Below, piece by piece: positions 7,292-12,900 of a DNA stretch of 12,900 nucleotides; within the stretch, counting starts at the first letter, position 1, and each line of letters opens with the position of its first letter. The notes beneath the pieces are model-generated. The model did not search any database. It was not told the origin of the DNA and saw nothing but the letters and a program-made list of their open reading frames with translations. The position numbers and the translations under genes are program-made. The stretch comes from a bacterium (lineage in GTDB: Bacteria; Spirochaetota; Spirochaetia; Treponematales; Rectinemataceae), in NCBI GenBank assembly GCA_021813065.1, contig JAKALZ010000026.1, forward strand, positions 1 through 12,900. The letters are read 5' to 3'.

Positions 7292-7344
7292 GCTCATTAA
7301 AATGAGCCAATTTCAAAAGCAATAGACTTTTGAAACTAGCTCAT
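7292..7344 (+). terminator. Nested alternative hairpins after the DUF499 gene, possible terminator or attenuator
   Basis: GCTCATT (7292-7298) pairs with AATGAGC (7301-7307). The same strand ATGAGC (7302-7307) can instead pair with GCTCAT (7339-7344), enclosing a perfect 9-bp stem TTTCAAAAG (7311-7319)/CTTTTGAAA (7327-7335) with a 7-base loop. The longer structure begins 18 bases after the ATPase stop. The downstream T tract is weak (ATTCTTTGTCATTT), so terminator function is uncertain. Confidence 0.5.
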
Positions 7345-7618
7345 ATTCTTTGTCATTTCAATAACTCCTCATGGTTTGATCTTCTCTATCAGCATCGCTG
7401 CCGCGCTGTGCCACAATTGAAATAATGGCGCGGCTGCTGGAACGTGGCAAATATCTTGGTGTGGACAACGTTCTATTGAATGCTGAACGCTGCATGGCTG
7501 ATAGAAATACCATTCGATGTATCCACGCAGGTTCCACACACTGAAAGAAGCGCGGCGGTGTAAACATGAGGTAATTCTTGCCATTTTTGCGAGCTCGTGG
7601 TACATAAGCAAATTTTTC

Positions 7619-7647
7619 TTGACAGGACGGCTGGCTCGGTACATAAT
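7619..7647 (+). promoter_or_regulatory. Near-consensus sigma70 promoter of the sugar ABC transporter operon
   Basis: TTGACA (7619-7624, exact consensus), a 17-base spacer, then CATAAT (7642-7647, 5 of 6 to TATAAT). Transcription should start near 7654, giving a 5' leader of about 90 bases that contains two palindromes and a GC-rich hairpin before the binding-protein ATG at 7745. Confidence 0.75.
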
Positions 7648-7655
7648 AATAATGA

Positions 7656-7671
7656 GCGTGTACGTACACGC
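7656..7671. promoter_or_regulatory. Perfect 16-bp palindrome, candidate AraR-like operator
   Basis: GCGTGTACGTACACGC is an exact palindrome centred on CG, placed over the predicted +1 region (8 bases after the -10). A repressor bound there would block initiation. The core TGTACGTACA is, as I recall it, the core of the AraR operator of Bacillus (ATTTGTACGTACAAAT type). An araD gene at the far end of the transporter operon supports an arabinose regulator, but no regulator gene is in the window. Confidence 0.65.
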
Positions 7672-7687
7672 CACGAATAGTGTAATC

Positions 7688-7709
7688 AATGAGCGGCGTC
7701 GCCGCCATT
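7688..7709 (+). other. GC-rich hairpin in the transporter mRNA leader
   Basis: AATG, one unpaired A, then GCGGCG (7693-7698), one T, CGCCGC (7700-7705) and CATT (7706-7709) form a nearly perfect stem. The single-base centre means the innermost pairs must open to form a loop. It could protect or fold the leader, or be a third protein-binding palindrome. It is not followed by a T tract, so it is not a terminator. Confidence 0.45.
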
Positions 7710-7719
7710 AGAATTGTAG

Positions 7720-7733
7720 TTGTTTCGAAACAA
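7720..7733. promoter_or_regulatory. Perfect 14-bp palindrome abutting the ribosome binding site
   Basis: TTGTTTCGAAACAA is an exact palindrome, again centred on CG like LacI-family operators. It ends at the start of the Shine-Dalgarno sequence AAGGAGG (7732-7738), which is 6 bases before the ATG at 7745. It may be an auxiliary operator, about 63 bp centre-to-centre (six helical turns) from the upstream palindrome, or a small RNA hairpin that affects ribosome access. Confidence 0.5.
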
Positions 7734-7744
7734 GGAGGCAGAGA

Positions 7745-8737
7745 ATGGAATTGCGAATAAAGAGAATCTTGACGGTTCTCGTACTGGCGCTGGCAGTGAC
7801 GGGTCTTGCAATCGCCGCACCGCTGATCAGGGTGGGCATCGTAAATTTGCCTCCCGAGGAATCCGGGTATCGGCAAGCCAATGTCGAAGACATGAACAAT
7901 GTCTTTTCAAAGGCGAACGGCTATGATGCAAAGCAGACCAATACCGGCGACAACAGTGAGCAGATCGCCGCGGCGCAGGGTTACATCCGCGACGGCGTGG
8001 ATTACCTGCTGATCTCGGCTGCGAACGCTTCCGGTTGGGACAATGTATTGCAGTCCGCAAAGAAAGCCGGAGTGACGGTGTTCCTTTTCGACCGGCTGAT
8101 CCAAACGGATCCCTCGAACTATCAAGCTGCGCTCGTTTCGGATATGGCCGCTGAGGGTGGGATGGCGGTGAATTGGATTTTAAAACAGAAGATGCCCAGT
8201 TACAATGTAATCCTGATCCGCGGCCAGTTGGGTTCAGCCGCTGAGCTTGGGCGAAGTGATGCGGTGCTCAAGGCACGCGATGCCGGTAAGCTCAAGATCG
8301 TCGCCGACGGAACCGGCGGAGATAGCTGGAGCCTCGAGGAAGCCCGCAAGGTGGTCGAGGCCGCGATAGCTGCAGGCAAGGATTTCAACATCATCTATGC
8401 AGAGAACGACGGTATGGCGCAGGGTGCTGTCCAAGCCCTCGACGCGGCTGGTATTACCCATGGGAAAAACGGCAAGGTGAAGATCATCGGCTTCGACTTC
8501 AACCGCTTTGCGCTGCGGAACGTGCAGGCAGGTTACTGGGACTGCGATGTCCAGTGCAGCCCCCGCCAGGCAGCCGAGATTTCGAGCTGGATCAAGGCAC
8601 GTCAGGCTGGTAAGGAATTACCGAAAGGAATCATCTATCAGAAGGAGATGGTGATTGATACCGCTGCGATCACGGATGAAACCGTGCTTAAGATGGGAAT
8701 CAATGCCGACCCTGGCAAAGGCGTAATCACCAGGTAA
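7745..8737 (+). CDS. Periplasmic sugar-binding protein of a YtfQ-type ABC importer
   Basis: This is the solute receptor that delivers a sugar to the membrane transporter encoded downstream. The 330-residue protein has a signal peptide (MELRIKR, a hydrophobic core LTVLVLALAVTGLAIA, likely cut near residue 24-25). It has no lipobox cysteine, so it is a soluble periplasmic protein. The mature part is a periplasmic-binding-protein type I fold (ribose/galactose class): RVGIVNLPPEESGYRQANVE, GYIRDGVDYLLISAANASGW, VTVFLFDRLIQ, NIIYAENDGMAQGAVQALDA and KIIGFDFNRFALRNVQAGYW. ESG(W/Y)R near the N-terminus, the ATGW-like ASGW and the YAxNDxM block match YtfQ, the galactofuranose-binding protein. Start: ATG 7745 with AAGGAGG 6 bases upstream. 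It is first in the operon, under the promoter at 7619. Fold and role are sure; the exact sugar is not. Confidence 0.9.
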   Translation: MELRIKRILTVLVLALAVTGLAIAAPLIRVGIVNLPPEESGYRQANVEDMNNVFSKANGYDAKQTNTGDNSEQIAAAQGYIRDGVDYLLISAANASGWDNVLQSAKKAGVTVFLFDRLIQTDPSNYQAALVSDMAAEGGMAVNWILKQKMPSYNVILIRGQLGSAAELGRSDAVLKARDAGKLKIVADGTGGDSWSLEEARKVVEAAIAAGKDFNIIYAENDGMAQGAVQALDAAGITHGKNGKVKIIGFDFNRFALRNVQAGYWDCDVQCSPRQAAEISSWIKARQAGKELPKGIIYQKEMVIDTAAITDETVLKMGINADPGKGVITR

Positions 8738-8772
8738 AGATTTTTTCGATCTAAGATTTTTCATGTACCATG

Positions 8773-8813
8773 CGCGGTGCGGCATTCAGGAATGTCTGGT
8801 ATGCCGCACCGCG
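8773..8813 (+). other. Intercistronic stem-loop between binding-protein and ATPase genes
   Basis: CGCGGTGCGGCAT (8773-8785) and ATGCCGCACCGCG (8801-8813) are exact inverted copies, a 13-bp GC-rich stem with a 15-base loop. The tail (GTTGTTATTGTAC) has only scattered T. Such structures after a binding-protein gene commonly stabilise its mRNA or partly terminate transcription, so that receptor outnumbers transporter. That role is inferred from position. Confidence 0.7.
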
Positions 8814-8847
8814 GTTGTTATTGTACAATGCATTGGGAGATAAGTAG

Positions 8848-10356
8848 TTGCAAATGCAGAATGTGCTGGAAATGCATGGCATATGCAAATCGTTTCCAGG
8901 GGTCAGAGCTCTCCACAACGTGAACTTTACACTTAGGAAAGGTGAGGTCCATGCCTTGATGGGCGAAAACGGGGCAGGGAAATCCACGTTGATAAAAGTG
9001 ATTACCGGAGTGTACGAAAAGGATGCCGGTCAAATCCTGGTAGAGGGCAAGGCCATACATTTTAGATCACCTCAAGATGCTCAGGACTTCGGAGTCGGTG
9101 CTGTCTATCAAGAGATTATGCTCTGTCCTAATCTGACAGTCGCGGAGAACTTGTTTATCGGTCGAGGCCGGTACACATTTGTCAGCTGGAAACAAATGAA
9201 AGAAAAGGCAGCCCAGCTTCTACAATCGCTCAGCATTCCGGCGAGGCCGACCCAGCAGCTTTCCAGCTGTTCGCTCGCCGTCCAGCAGATGATCGCAATC
9301 GCTCGCGCGATCGATATGAACTGTAAAATTCTTATCCTGGACGAACCAACGTCCTCGCTGGACGAAGAGGAAGTACAGAAGCTTTTCAAGCTTATGCGAG
9401 AACTCAAATCGAGGGGGGTAGGAATCATTTTCGTAACCCACTTCCTCGACCAGGTGTATGAGATAAGCGACAGAATCACGGTATTGCGCAATGGGGAGTT
9501 CATTGGCGAATTCGATGTGGCTTCTTTGCCCCAATTTGAACTCGTCTCAAAAATGATGGGAAAGGCGCTGGACGATGTATCGCAAATAAAAAAGAACAAA
9601 CCATCTTTGATTGAGAGCGAAGAGCCTGTATATGAGGCAGTGGGACTTTCGAGCGTTGTAGGAGTAAGGCCCTTTAACTTCACGATACAAAAAGGAGAAG
9701 TGAATGGATTTATTGGGCTGCTTGGTTCAGGGCGTAGCGAAGCTGCCCGGGCAATTTATGCGGCGGATAAAGTAACCAGCGGCGAAGTGAAGGTGAACAG
9801 AAAAAAAGCAAAAATCAGAGAGCCTATACACGCGATGAAACTAGGTATCGGCTATCTGCCTGAAGATCGCAAGAGCGATGGTATTATCGCCGACCTTTCC
9901 GTCCGAGATAATATCATTCTCGCATTACAAGTGTTGAAAGGTTTTTTCAAGCCCTTTTCTCAAAAGCAGGCTGAGGCATTCGCCGAAGAGTACATTACAT
10001 CTCTGAATATCAAGACAGCGTCGACTGGCACACCCATCAAATCGCTTTCTGGCGGCAACCAGCAGAAAGTCATTATTGCGCGCTGGTTGCTGACGCATCC
10101 TGCGTACCTAATCCTCGATGAGCCTACCCGAGGAATAGATGTCGGGACAAAGGTGGAGATACAGAAACTCGTGCTCAAACTTGCCAGAGAAGGAGTCAGT
10201 ATTACGTTCATCTCTTCGGAAATTGAGGAAATGCTTCGTACCTGCTCTCGTTTGATTGTCATGAAAGACAGAGAAATTGTAGGAGAGCTGAGCGGTGAAA
10301 ACTTAACAGAACGGGACGTTATGCATGTCATTGCTGGAGGAAGCACGCAATCATGA
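8848..10356 (+). CDS. Sugar ABC transporter ATP-binding protein with two nucleotide-binding domains (YtfR/RbsA/MglA class)
   Basis: This is the cytoplasmic ATPase that powers the importer. Its 502 residues hold two tandem ATPase domains, the usual layout and length for this class. Domain 1: Walker A GENGAGKST (39-47), a degenerate signature SSCSLAVQQM (139-148), Walker B ILILDEPTSSLD (161-172) and FVTHFLDQVYEISDRI (195-210). Domain 2: a degenerate Walker A GLLGSGRSE without the lysine (290-298), as is normal in this class, GYLPEDRKSDGI (335-346), signature LSGGNQQK (400-407) and Walker B LILDEPTRGIDVG (421-433). Translation could begin at TTG 8848, 7 bases after GGGAGA, or at ATG 8854; the spacing favours the TTG. 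The stop overlaps the next start (ATGA, 10353-10356), which indicates translational coupling to the permease. Confidence 0.93.
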   Translation: MQMQNVLEMHGICKSFPGVRALHNVNFTLRKGEVHALMGENGAGKSTLIKVITGVYEKDAGQILVEGKAIHFRSPQDAQDFGVGAVYQEIMLCPNLTVAENLFIGRGRYTFVSWKQMKEKAAQLLQSLSIPARPTQQLSSCSLAVQQMIAIARAIDMNCKILILDEPTSSLDEEEVQKLFKLMRELKSRGVGIIFVTHFLDQVYEISDRITVLRNGEFIGEFDVASLPQFELVSKMMGKALDDVSQIKKNKPSLIESEEPVYEAVGLSSVVGVRPFNFTIQKGEVNGFIGLLGSGRSEAARAIYAADKVTSGEVKVNRKKAKIREPIHAMKLGIGYLPEDRKSDGIIADLSVRDNIILALQVLKGFFKPFSQKQAEAFAEEYITSLNIKTASTGTPIKSLSGGNQQKVIIARWLLTHPAYLILDEPTRGIDVGTKVEIQKLVLKLAREGVSITFISSEIEEMLRTCSRLIVMKDREIVGELSGENLTERDVMHVIAGGSTQS

Positions 10357-11459
10357 ACAGAATGAGAATCCGCAATTTTCAGGCGTTCCTGCCTCTGACG
10401 GTTCTCGCTATTCTCATTTGTATCAATCTGCTCAAAGGCGCGGATTATTTCAATATTTCGATCATCAACGGAGCGCTGTACGGGAATATTCCGAATATTT
10501 TGTTCGGTGCGTCGGAGCTGGTGATTCTGGCGATCGGAATGACACTGGTGACCTCTTCTTCTGGCGGTCAGGACATCAGTGTCGGTGTGGCAGCCACGAT
10601 CACTTCAAGTGTATTCGTCCGAGTAGTGTTAAGCGCCAGTGAAATTACCTGGATGACCATACTGGGGGCATTCCTCGTGAGTTGTCTGGTCGGAGTCGCC
10701 ATTGGAGCCTTCAATGGCACTCTCGTAGCCATATTCAATGTCCAGCCGATGGTCGCGACGCTCATACTGTTCACAGGAGGGAGATCCATAGCGTTTCTGA
10801 TCGACGGCAGACTGTCTCCTATATTGGCGAACAACATCACGAATAAATTAGGCAGCGTCATACCTGGAATTCCTTTGCAAACCCCGATACTATTGACGAT
10901 TTTTTTTATCGCGGTATTTACGGTCCTTCTTAAAATCACCAATCTCAAGCTTTATTCTCAGTGTGTAGGGATCAACCAAAAAGCTGCGCGTCTCAATGGT
11001 ATCAATCCGGTGAGCGTAAAGTTCTTGACCTATATAATCCTTGGAGTCTGTTCAGCCGTTGCGGGGTTCATCGCCGTTACTAAAGCCGGTCGACATGACA
11101 GCGTCAATTTGCTTAGGTTTATCGAGATGGACGCGATTCTCGCCGTGGCGATAGGCGGAAACGCGCTGAGCGGAGGCAAGTTCAGCATCACTGGTTCCAT
11201 TATCGGCGCGTATACCATAGAGGTACTGAACCGAACCTTGCTGAGGCTCGAAGTGGGCACCGAAACGATTAAAGCCTTTAAAGCGGTGTTTATTATCATT
11301 CTCATGATATTCGCATCGCCAGTCGCACGAGAATTCGCCGCGAAGGTTGTGAAAGGAATGCGTTCCAGACGTGGTGGTGCCGTTCAGCTACAGGTTGCGG
11401 ATGGAGTTGACGGTTTGGCGGTATCCAAGGCCGACAATTCTGCTGAGAAAGAAGTGTAG
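10353..11459 (+). CDS. Sugar ABC transporter permease, first of two (YtfT-like)
   Basis: One of two inner-membrane subunits that form the sugar channel. The 368-residue protein has about nine or ten hydrophobic segments, starting with FLPLTVLAILICINLL. Family landmarks are ELVILAIGMTLVTSSSGGQDISVG (positions about 53-76) and the cytoplasmic coupling loop CVGINQKAARLNGINPVSVK, followed by TYIILGVCSAVAGFIAVTKA and ILAVAIGGNALSGGKFSITG. Many relatives have one glycine run before (I/L)DISVG; here SSSGGQDISVG is a small variation. The C-terminal tail after the last membrane span is long and charged (VKGMRSRRGG... to SAEKEV). It starts at an ATG overlapping the ATPase stop and ends in TAG, followed almost at once by the second permease, so the two are co-translated. 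Confidence 0.92.
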   Translation: MNRMRIRNFQAFLPLTVLAILICINLLKGADYFNISIINGALYGNIPNILFGASELVILAIGMTLVTSSSGGQDISVGVAATITSSVFVRVVLSASEITWMTILGAFLVSCLVGVAIGAFNGTLVAIFNVQPMVATLILFTGGRSIAFLIDGRLSPILANNITNKLGSVIPGIPLQTPILLTIFFIAVFTVLLKITNLKLYSQCVGINQKAARLNGINPVSVKFLTYIILGVCSAVAGFIAVTKAGRHDSVNLLRFIEMDAILAVAIGGNALSGGKFSITGSIIGAYTIEVLNRTLLRLEVGTETIKAFKAVFIIILMIFASPVAREFAAKVVKGMRSRRGGAVQLQVADGVDGLAVSKADNSAEKEV

Positions 11460-11469
11460 AGTGGAATCA

Positions 11470-12531
11470 ATGAATGCGATAACGCGAAGAGAGACAATAT
11501 CCAATTCGAATCTCCTGCTGTTGATTTCTACAGTGATATTCGTACTGATGTACGGATTTGCTATTCTTTTTTACCCGCATAGTTTCCTCCAGTATCAGAC
11601 ATTCTTCGACCTGTTCAGCCTGAATGCCGCGCTTATCATCATTACGCTTGGAGAGAGCATTGTGATGATCGGGGGAGGCATCGATATTTCTATCGGAGCT
11701 GTTACAGGCCTAGTCACAATGTGTTGCGCGGTATTCTTGGAATTGGGGAAAGGAAGTGTCGGTGGTTCGATGCTCCTCGCGCTGGGTATAGGTATCGCCT
11801 TTGGACTTTTGCAGGGATTCCTCATTGCGTACCTGGAAATACAGCCATTTATCATCACGCTTGCGGGAATGTTTTTGGCCAATGGCCTTTTAACGACGAT
11901 TCACAAGGATCCGCTCAATGTGGCCATGCCGAATTTTGTGCGGTTGAGGGATTTTGTCATTGTGATTCCATGGCTCGGCACCACGAACAGACTCGGCAAT
12001 TTTATACCGCTCGAGGTCAAACCCGGTGCTATTGTTGTCGTGGTGCTTATAATCGCGCTGGCCACCTTTTTGCATTGGTCCCGTTTTGGGCGCAACTTAT
12101 ATGCCGTTGGTGGCAGTAATCAGAGCGCCCTCATGCTCGGTATCAATGTGAAAAGAACGAAGTTTTTTTCGTACGTACTGTGTGGGCTGCTTTCCGGCAT
12201 CGCTGGTTTTGTATTCATAATGACAACGGGGGCTGGAAATGTCGGAAATGCCTCTGGCTTTGAGATGAAAGCGATCGCTGGATCCATAATCGGTGGCACG
12301 ATGCTCACAGGAGGCGTGGGAAATCTGATCGGCTCACCTATCGGAGCGCTGACGCTCTTGACGATCAACGAGCTGATACGCGCGGTTGGTATCAATTCGA
12401 ATTTTCAGTCAATCGCGAGCGGCATGTTGCTGTGCATCTTTATCGTGCTGCAAAGCAGCGTATTATGGCTGCGACGGACAGGCGGTTTCAAGCTGAGGAG
12501 TAGGCGACATCATCAACCAGCCCAGCTATAA
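11470..12531 (+). CDS. Sugar ABC transporter permease, second of two (YjfF-like)
   Basis: This is the second inner-membrane channel subunit, expected to pair with the preceding permease. From ATG 11470 the protein has 353 residues with about ten membrane spans. Landmarks: LIIITLGESIVMIGGGIDIS and GAVTGLV, FLIAYLEIQPFIITLAGMFL, the coupling loop AVGGSNQSALMLGINVKRTK, and FEMKAIAGSIIGGTMLTGGV with GNLIGSPIGALTLLTIN. These resemble YjfF, the last gene of ytfQ-ytfR-ytfT-yjfF, and the gene order agrees. The frame is open upstream to 11371, but that would run deep inside the first permease gene. GAGTGGA (11459-11465) before ATG 11470, or a GTG at 11461, are the realistic starts. The C-terminus ends with a basic tail (RRTGGFKLRSRRHHQP). 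Confidence 0.9.
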   Translation: MNAITRRETISNSNLLLLISTVIFVLMYGFAILFYPHSFLQYQTFFDLFSLNAALIIITLGESIVMIGGGIDISIGAVTGLVTMCCAVFLELGKGSVGGSMLLALGIGIAFGLLQGFLIAYLEIQPFIITLAGMFLANGLLTTIHKDPLNVAMPNFVRLRDFVIVIPWLGTTNRLGNFIPLEVKPGAIVVVVLIIALATFLHWSRFGRNLYAVGGSNQSALMLGINVKRTKFFSYVLCGLLSGIAGFVFIMTTGAGNVGNASGFEMKAIAGSIIGGTMLTGGVGNLIGSPIGALTLLTINELIRAVGINSNFQSIASGMLLCIFIVLQSSVLWLRRTGGFKLRSRRHHQPAQL

Positions 12532-12734
12532 TTGTATATTTCTAAATCAAGTCTGTCCTTTGGTTCGATTTTGCCCTTTCAGCGGCATGCGTTTTGAACA
12601 TTTCGATATCGGTTCTGGTTGTCGCATTTTGTTCGATCGGATATGGAGAGGATAACTTTTCGGGCTCTTTGAACTAGAAAATTATAATCAGAAAAATGTT
12701 CGAGGCAAAAGAGCGTAGCATGCTGTATTGCCGA
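12532..12734. other. Short gap between the convergent transporter and araD genes
   Basis: This is an AT-richer region with no gene. The only structure I see is a loose inverted repeat: GCTCTTT (12664-12670) with AAAGAGC (12708-12714), with an inner GAAC/GTTC pair (12671-12674, 12698-12701). It could serve as a weak two-way terminator between the converging genes. No strong GC stem with a T run is present. Confidence 0.35.
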
Positions 12735-12900
12735 TCATCGGCCATTTACCTGCCCATAGTAGGCTCCGGCGCCATGCTTGCGATCAAAATGGCGAGCGAG
12801 AAGCGCGTGCGAGATGGGAGTCGGCGTACCAAGTGTCCGGGATGCGAGCGCGATTTTGGCGACTTCTTCGAGAACGGCGGCATTGTGCACCGCGTCTGTT
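12735..12900 (-). CDS. araD: L-ribulose-5-phosphate 4-epimerase, C-terminal end only (gene runs off the window)
   Basis: The minus strand from the window edge reads TDAVHNAAVLEEVAKIALAS, then PISHALLARHFDRKHGAGAYYGQ and a short extra VNGR before TGA (12737-12735). This is the C-terminus of AraD, as in E. coli: DAVHNAxVLEEVA... followed by LLDKHYLRKHGxxAYYGQ. AraD is a zinc-dependent cytoplasmic enzyme that turns L-ribulose-5-phosphate into D-xylulose-5-phosphate, the last step of the bacterial L-arabinose pathway. About 54 of some 230 residues are present. It converges on the ABC transporter operon, which makes arabinose, or a furanose form of it, a likely transported sugar. Related L-fuculose-type class II aldolases lack the YYGQ ending, so the assignment is fairly firm despite the short length. 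Confidence 0.82.
   Translation of the reverse strand, partial: TDAVHNAAVLEEVAKIALASRTLGTPTPISHALLARHFDRKHGAGAYYGQVNGR

Larger units (their letters stand above)
7284..7744. other. Non-coding interval between defence operon and sugar transporter
   Basis: No convincing gene is found in these 461 bases. Open frames on the minus strand (for example 7369-7689) give Cys/His/Arg-rich proteins of no family I recognise and run antisense through the transporter promoter. What is visible: nested hairpins at 7292-7344; a 7-bp GC-rich inverted repeat GCCGCGC/GCGCGGC at 7400-7406 and 7428-7434; and the transporter promoter and palindromes from 7619 on. The stretch 7435-7618 shows nothing definable. A short open plus frame from 7427 (MARLLERGKYLGVDNVLLNA...) ends after about 40 codons and may be remnant sequence. 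Confidence 0.55.

Noticed and set aside
7358-7876. Minus-strand ORFs of 106-172 codons across the intergenic region
   Set aside because: Low-complexity Cys/His/Arg-rich translations with no family signature, running antisense through the promoter and signal-peptide region of the binding-protein gene.
8736-8761. Direct repeat of AAGATTTTT after the binding-protein gene
   Set aside because: A short AT-rich duplication with no partner structure; most likely chance.
11371-11469. An upstream start for the second permease, 90 bases or more inside the first
   Set aside because: It would add a basic stretch unlike any permease N-terminus; GTG 11461 and ATG 11470 follow directly after the first permease stop.
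12169-12180. GTACGTAC inside the second permease as another AraR-like site
   Set aside because: It lies in coding sequence, lacks the full TGTACGTACA core and symmetric flanks, and is far from any promoter.
1-12900. CRISPR arrays, tRNA or rRNA genes, insertion-sequence transposases
   Set aside because: I looked for regular repeats, tRNA-like cloverleafs and transposase motifs and saw none that could be supported.

Overview
The window holds two unrelated blocks plus a suspect left end. Overall base composition is moderate (roughly mid-50s % GC by eye), but the first 60 bases are about 85% GC by my count. They encode a piece of an actinobacterial SalK/SCO6745-type protein fused in frame to a methyltransferase, which looks like an assembly or cloning chimera. 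The sugar-binding protein has a plain signal peptide with no lipobox cysteine, which points to a diderm (Gram-negative-type) bacterium. Spirochaetota would fit the transporter style, but I cannot prove the phylum from this window.

Left block, about 110-7283, + strand: a tight four-cistron defence-type operon. It starts with the body of a DUF1156/COG1743 adenine-specific DNA methyltransferase, cut in two by one in-frame amber codon at 1225-1227. The SAM-binding motif lies on one side of the stop and the catalytic DPPY on the other. Three bases later comes a DUF6088 (AbiEi-like) antitoxin gene. It overlaps by 4 bp an AbiEii-type nucleotidyltransferase toxin gene that has lost its middle, including the expected catalytic acidic segment. 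Then follows an intact 1175-residue DUF499 (COG1483) ATPase with an N-terminal Swt1-type HEPN domain. Methyltransferase plus DUF499 is a known defence-island pairing. Here the module looks partly decayed, with modification enzyme and toxin damaged and antitoxin and ATPase open. No helicase or nuclease partner is visible. An 11-bp inverted repeat that brackets a good promoter sits at the antitoxin start and is a candidate autoregulatory operator.

Middle, 7284-7744: a 461-bp non-coding stretch. It contains a nested, mutually exclusive hairpin pair just after the ATPase gene. Before the transporter it has a near-consensus sigma70 promoter, a perfect 16-bp palindrome with core TGTACGTACA at the expected +1 region, a GC-rich hairpin, and a perfect 14-bp palindrome touching the ribosome binding site.

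Right block, 7745-12531, + strand: a complete carbohydrate ABC importer in the order binding protein, double ATPase, permease, permease. This order matches the YtfQ-YtfR-YtfT-YjfF (galactofuranose/arabinofuranose) class. Convergent to it, at 12735-12900, is the 3' end of an L-ribulose-5-phosphate 4-epimerase gene (araD) on the minus strand. The palindrome core resembles the AraR operator as I recall it from Bacillus. Together these suggest uptake and use of L-arabinose, possibly as arabinofuranose, under an AraR-like repressor encoded outside the window. This substrate assignment is inference.
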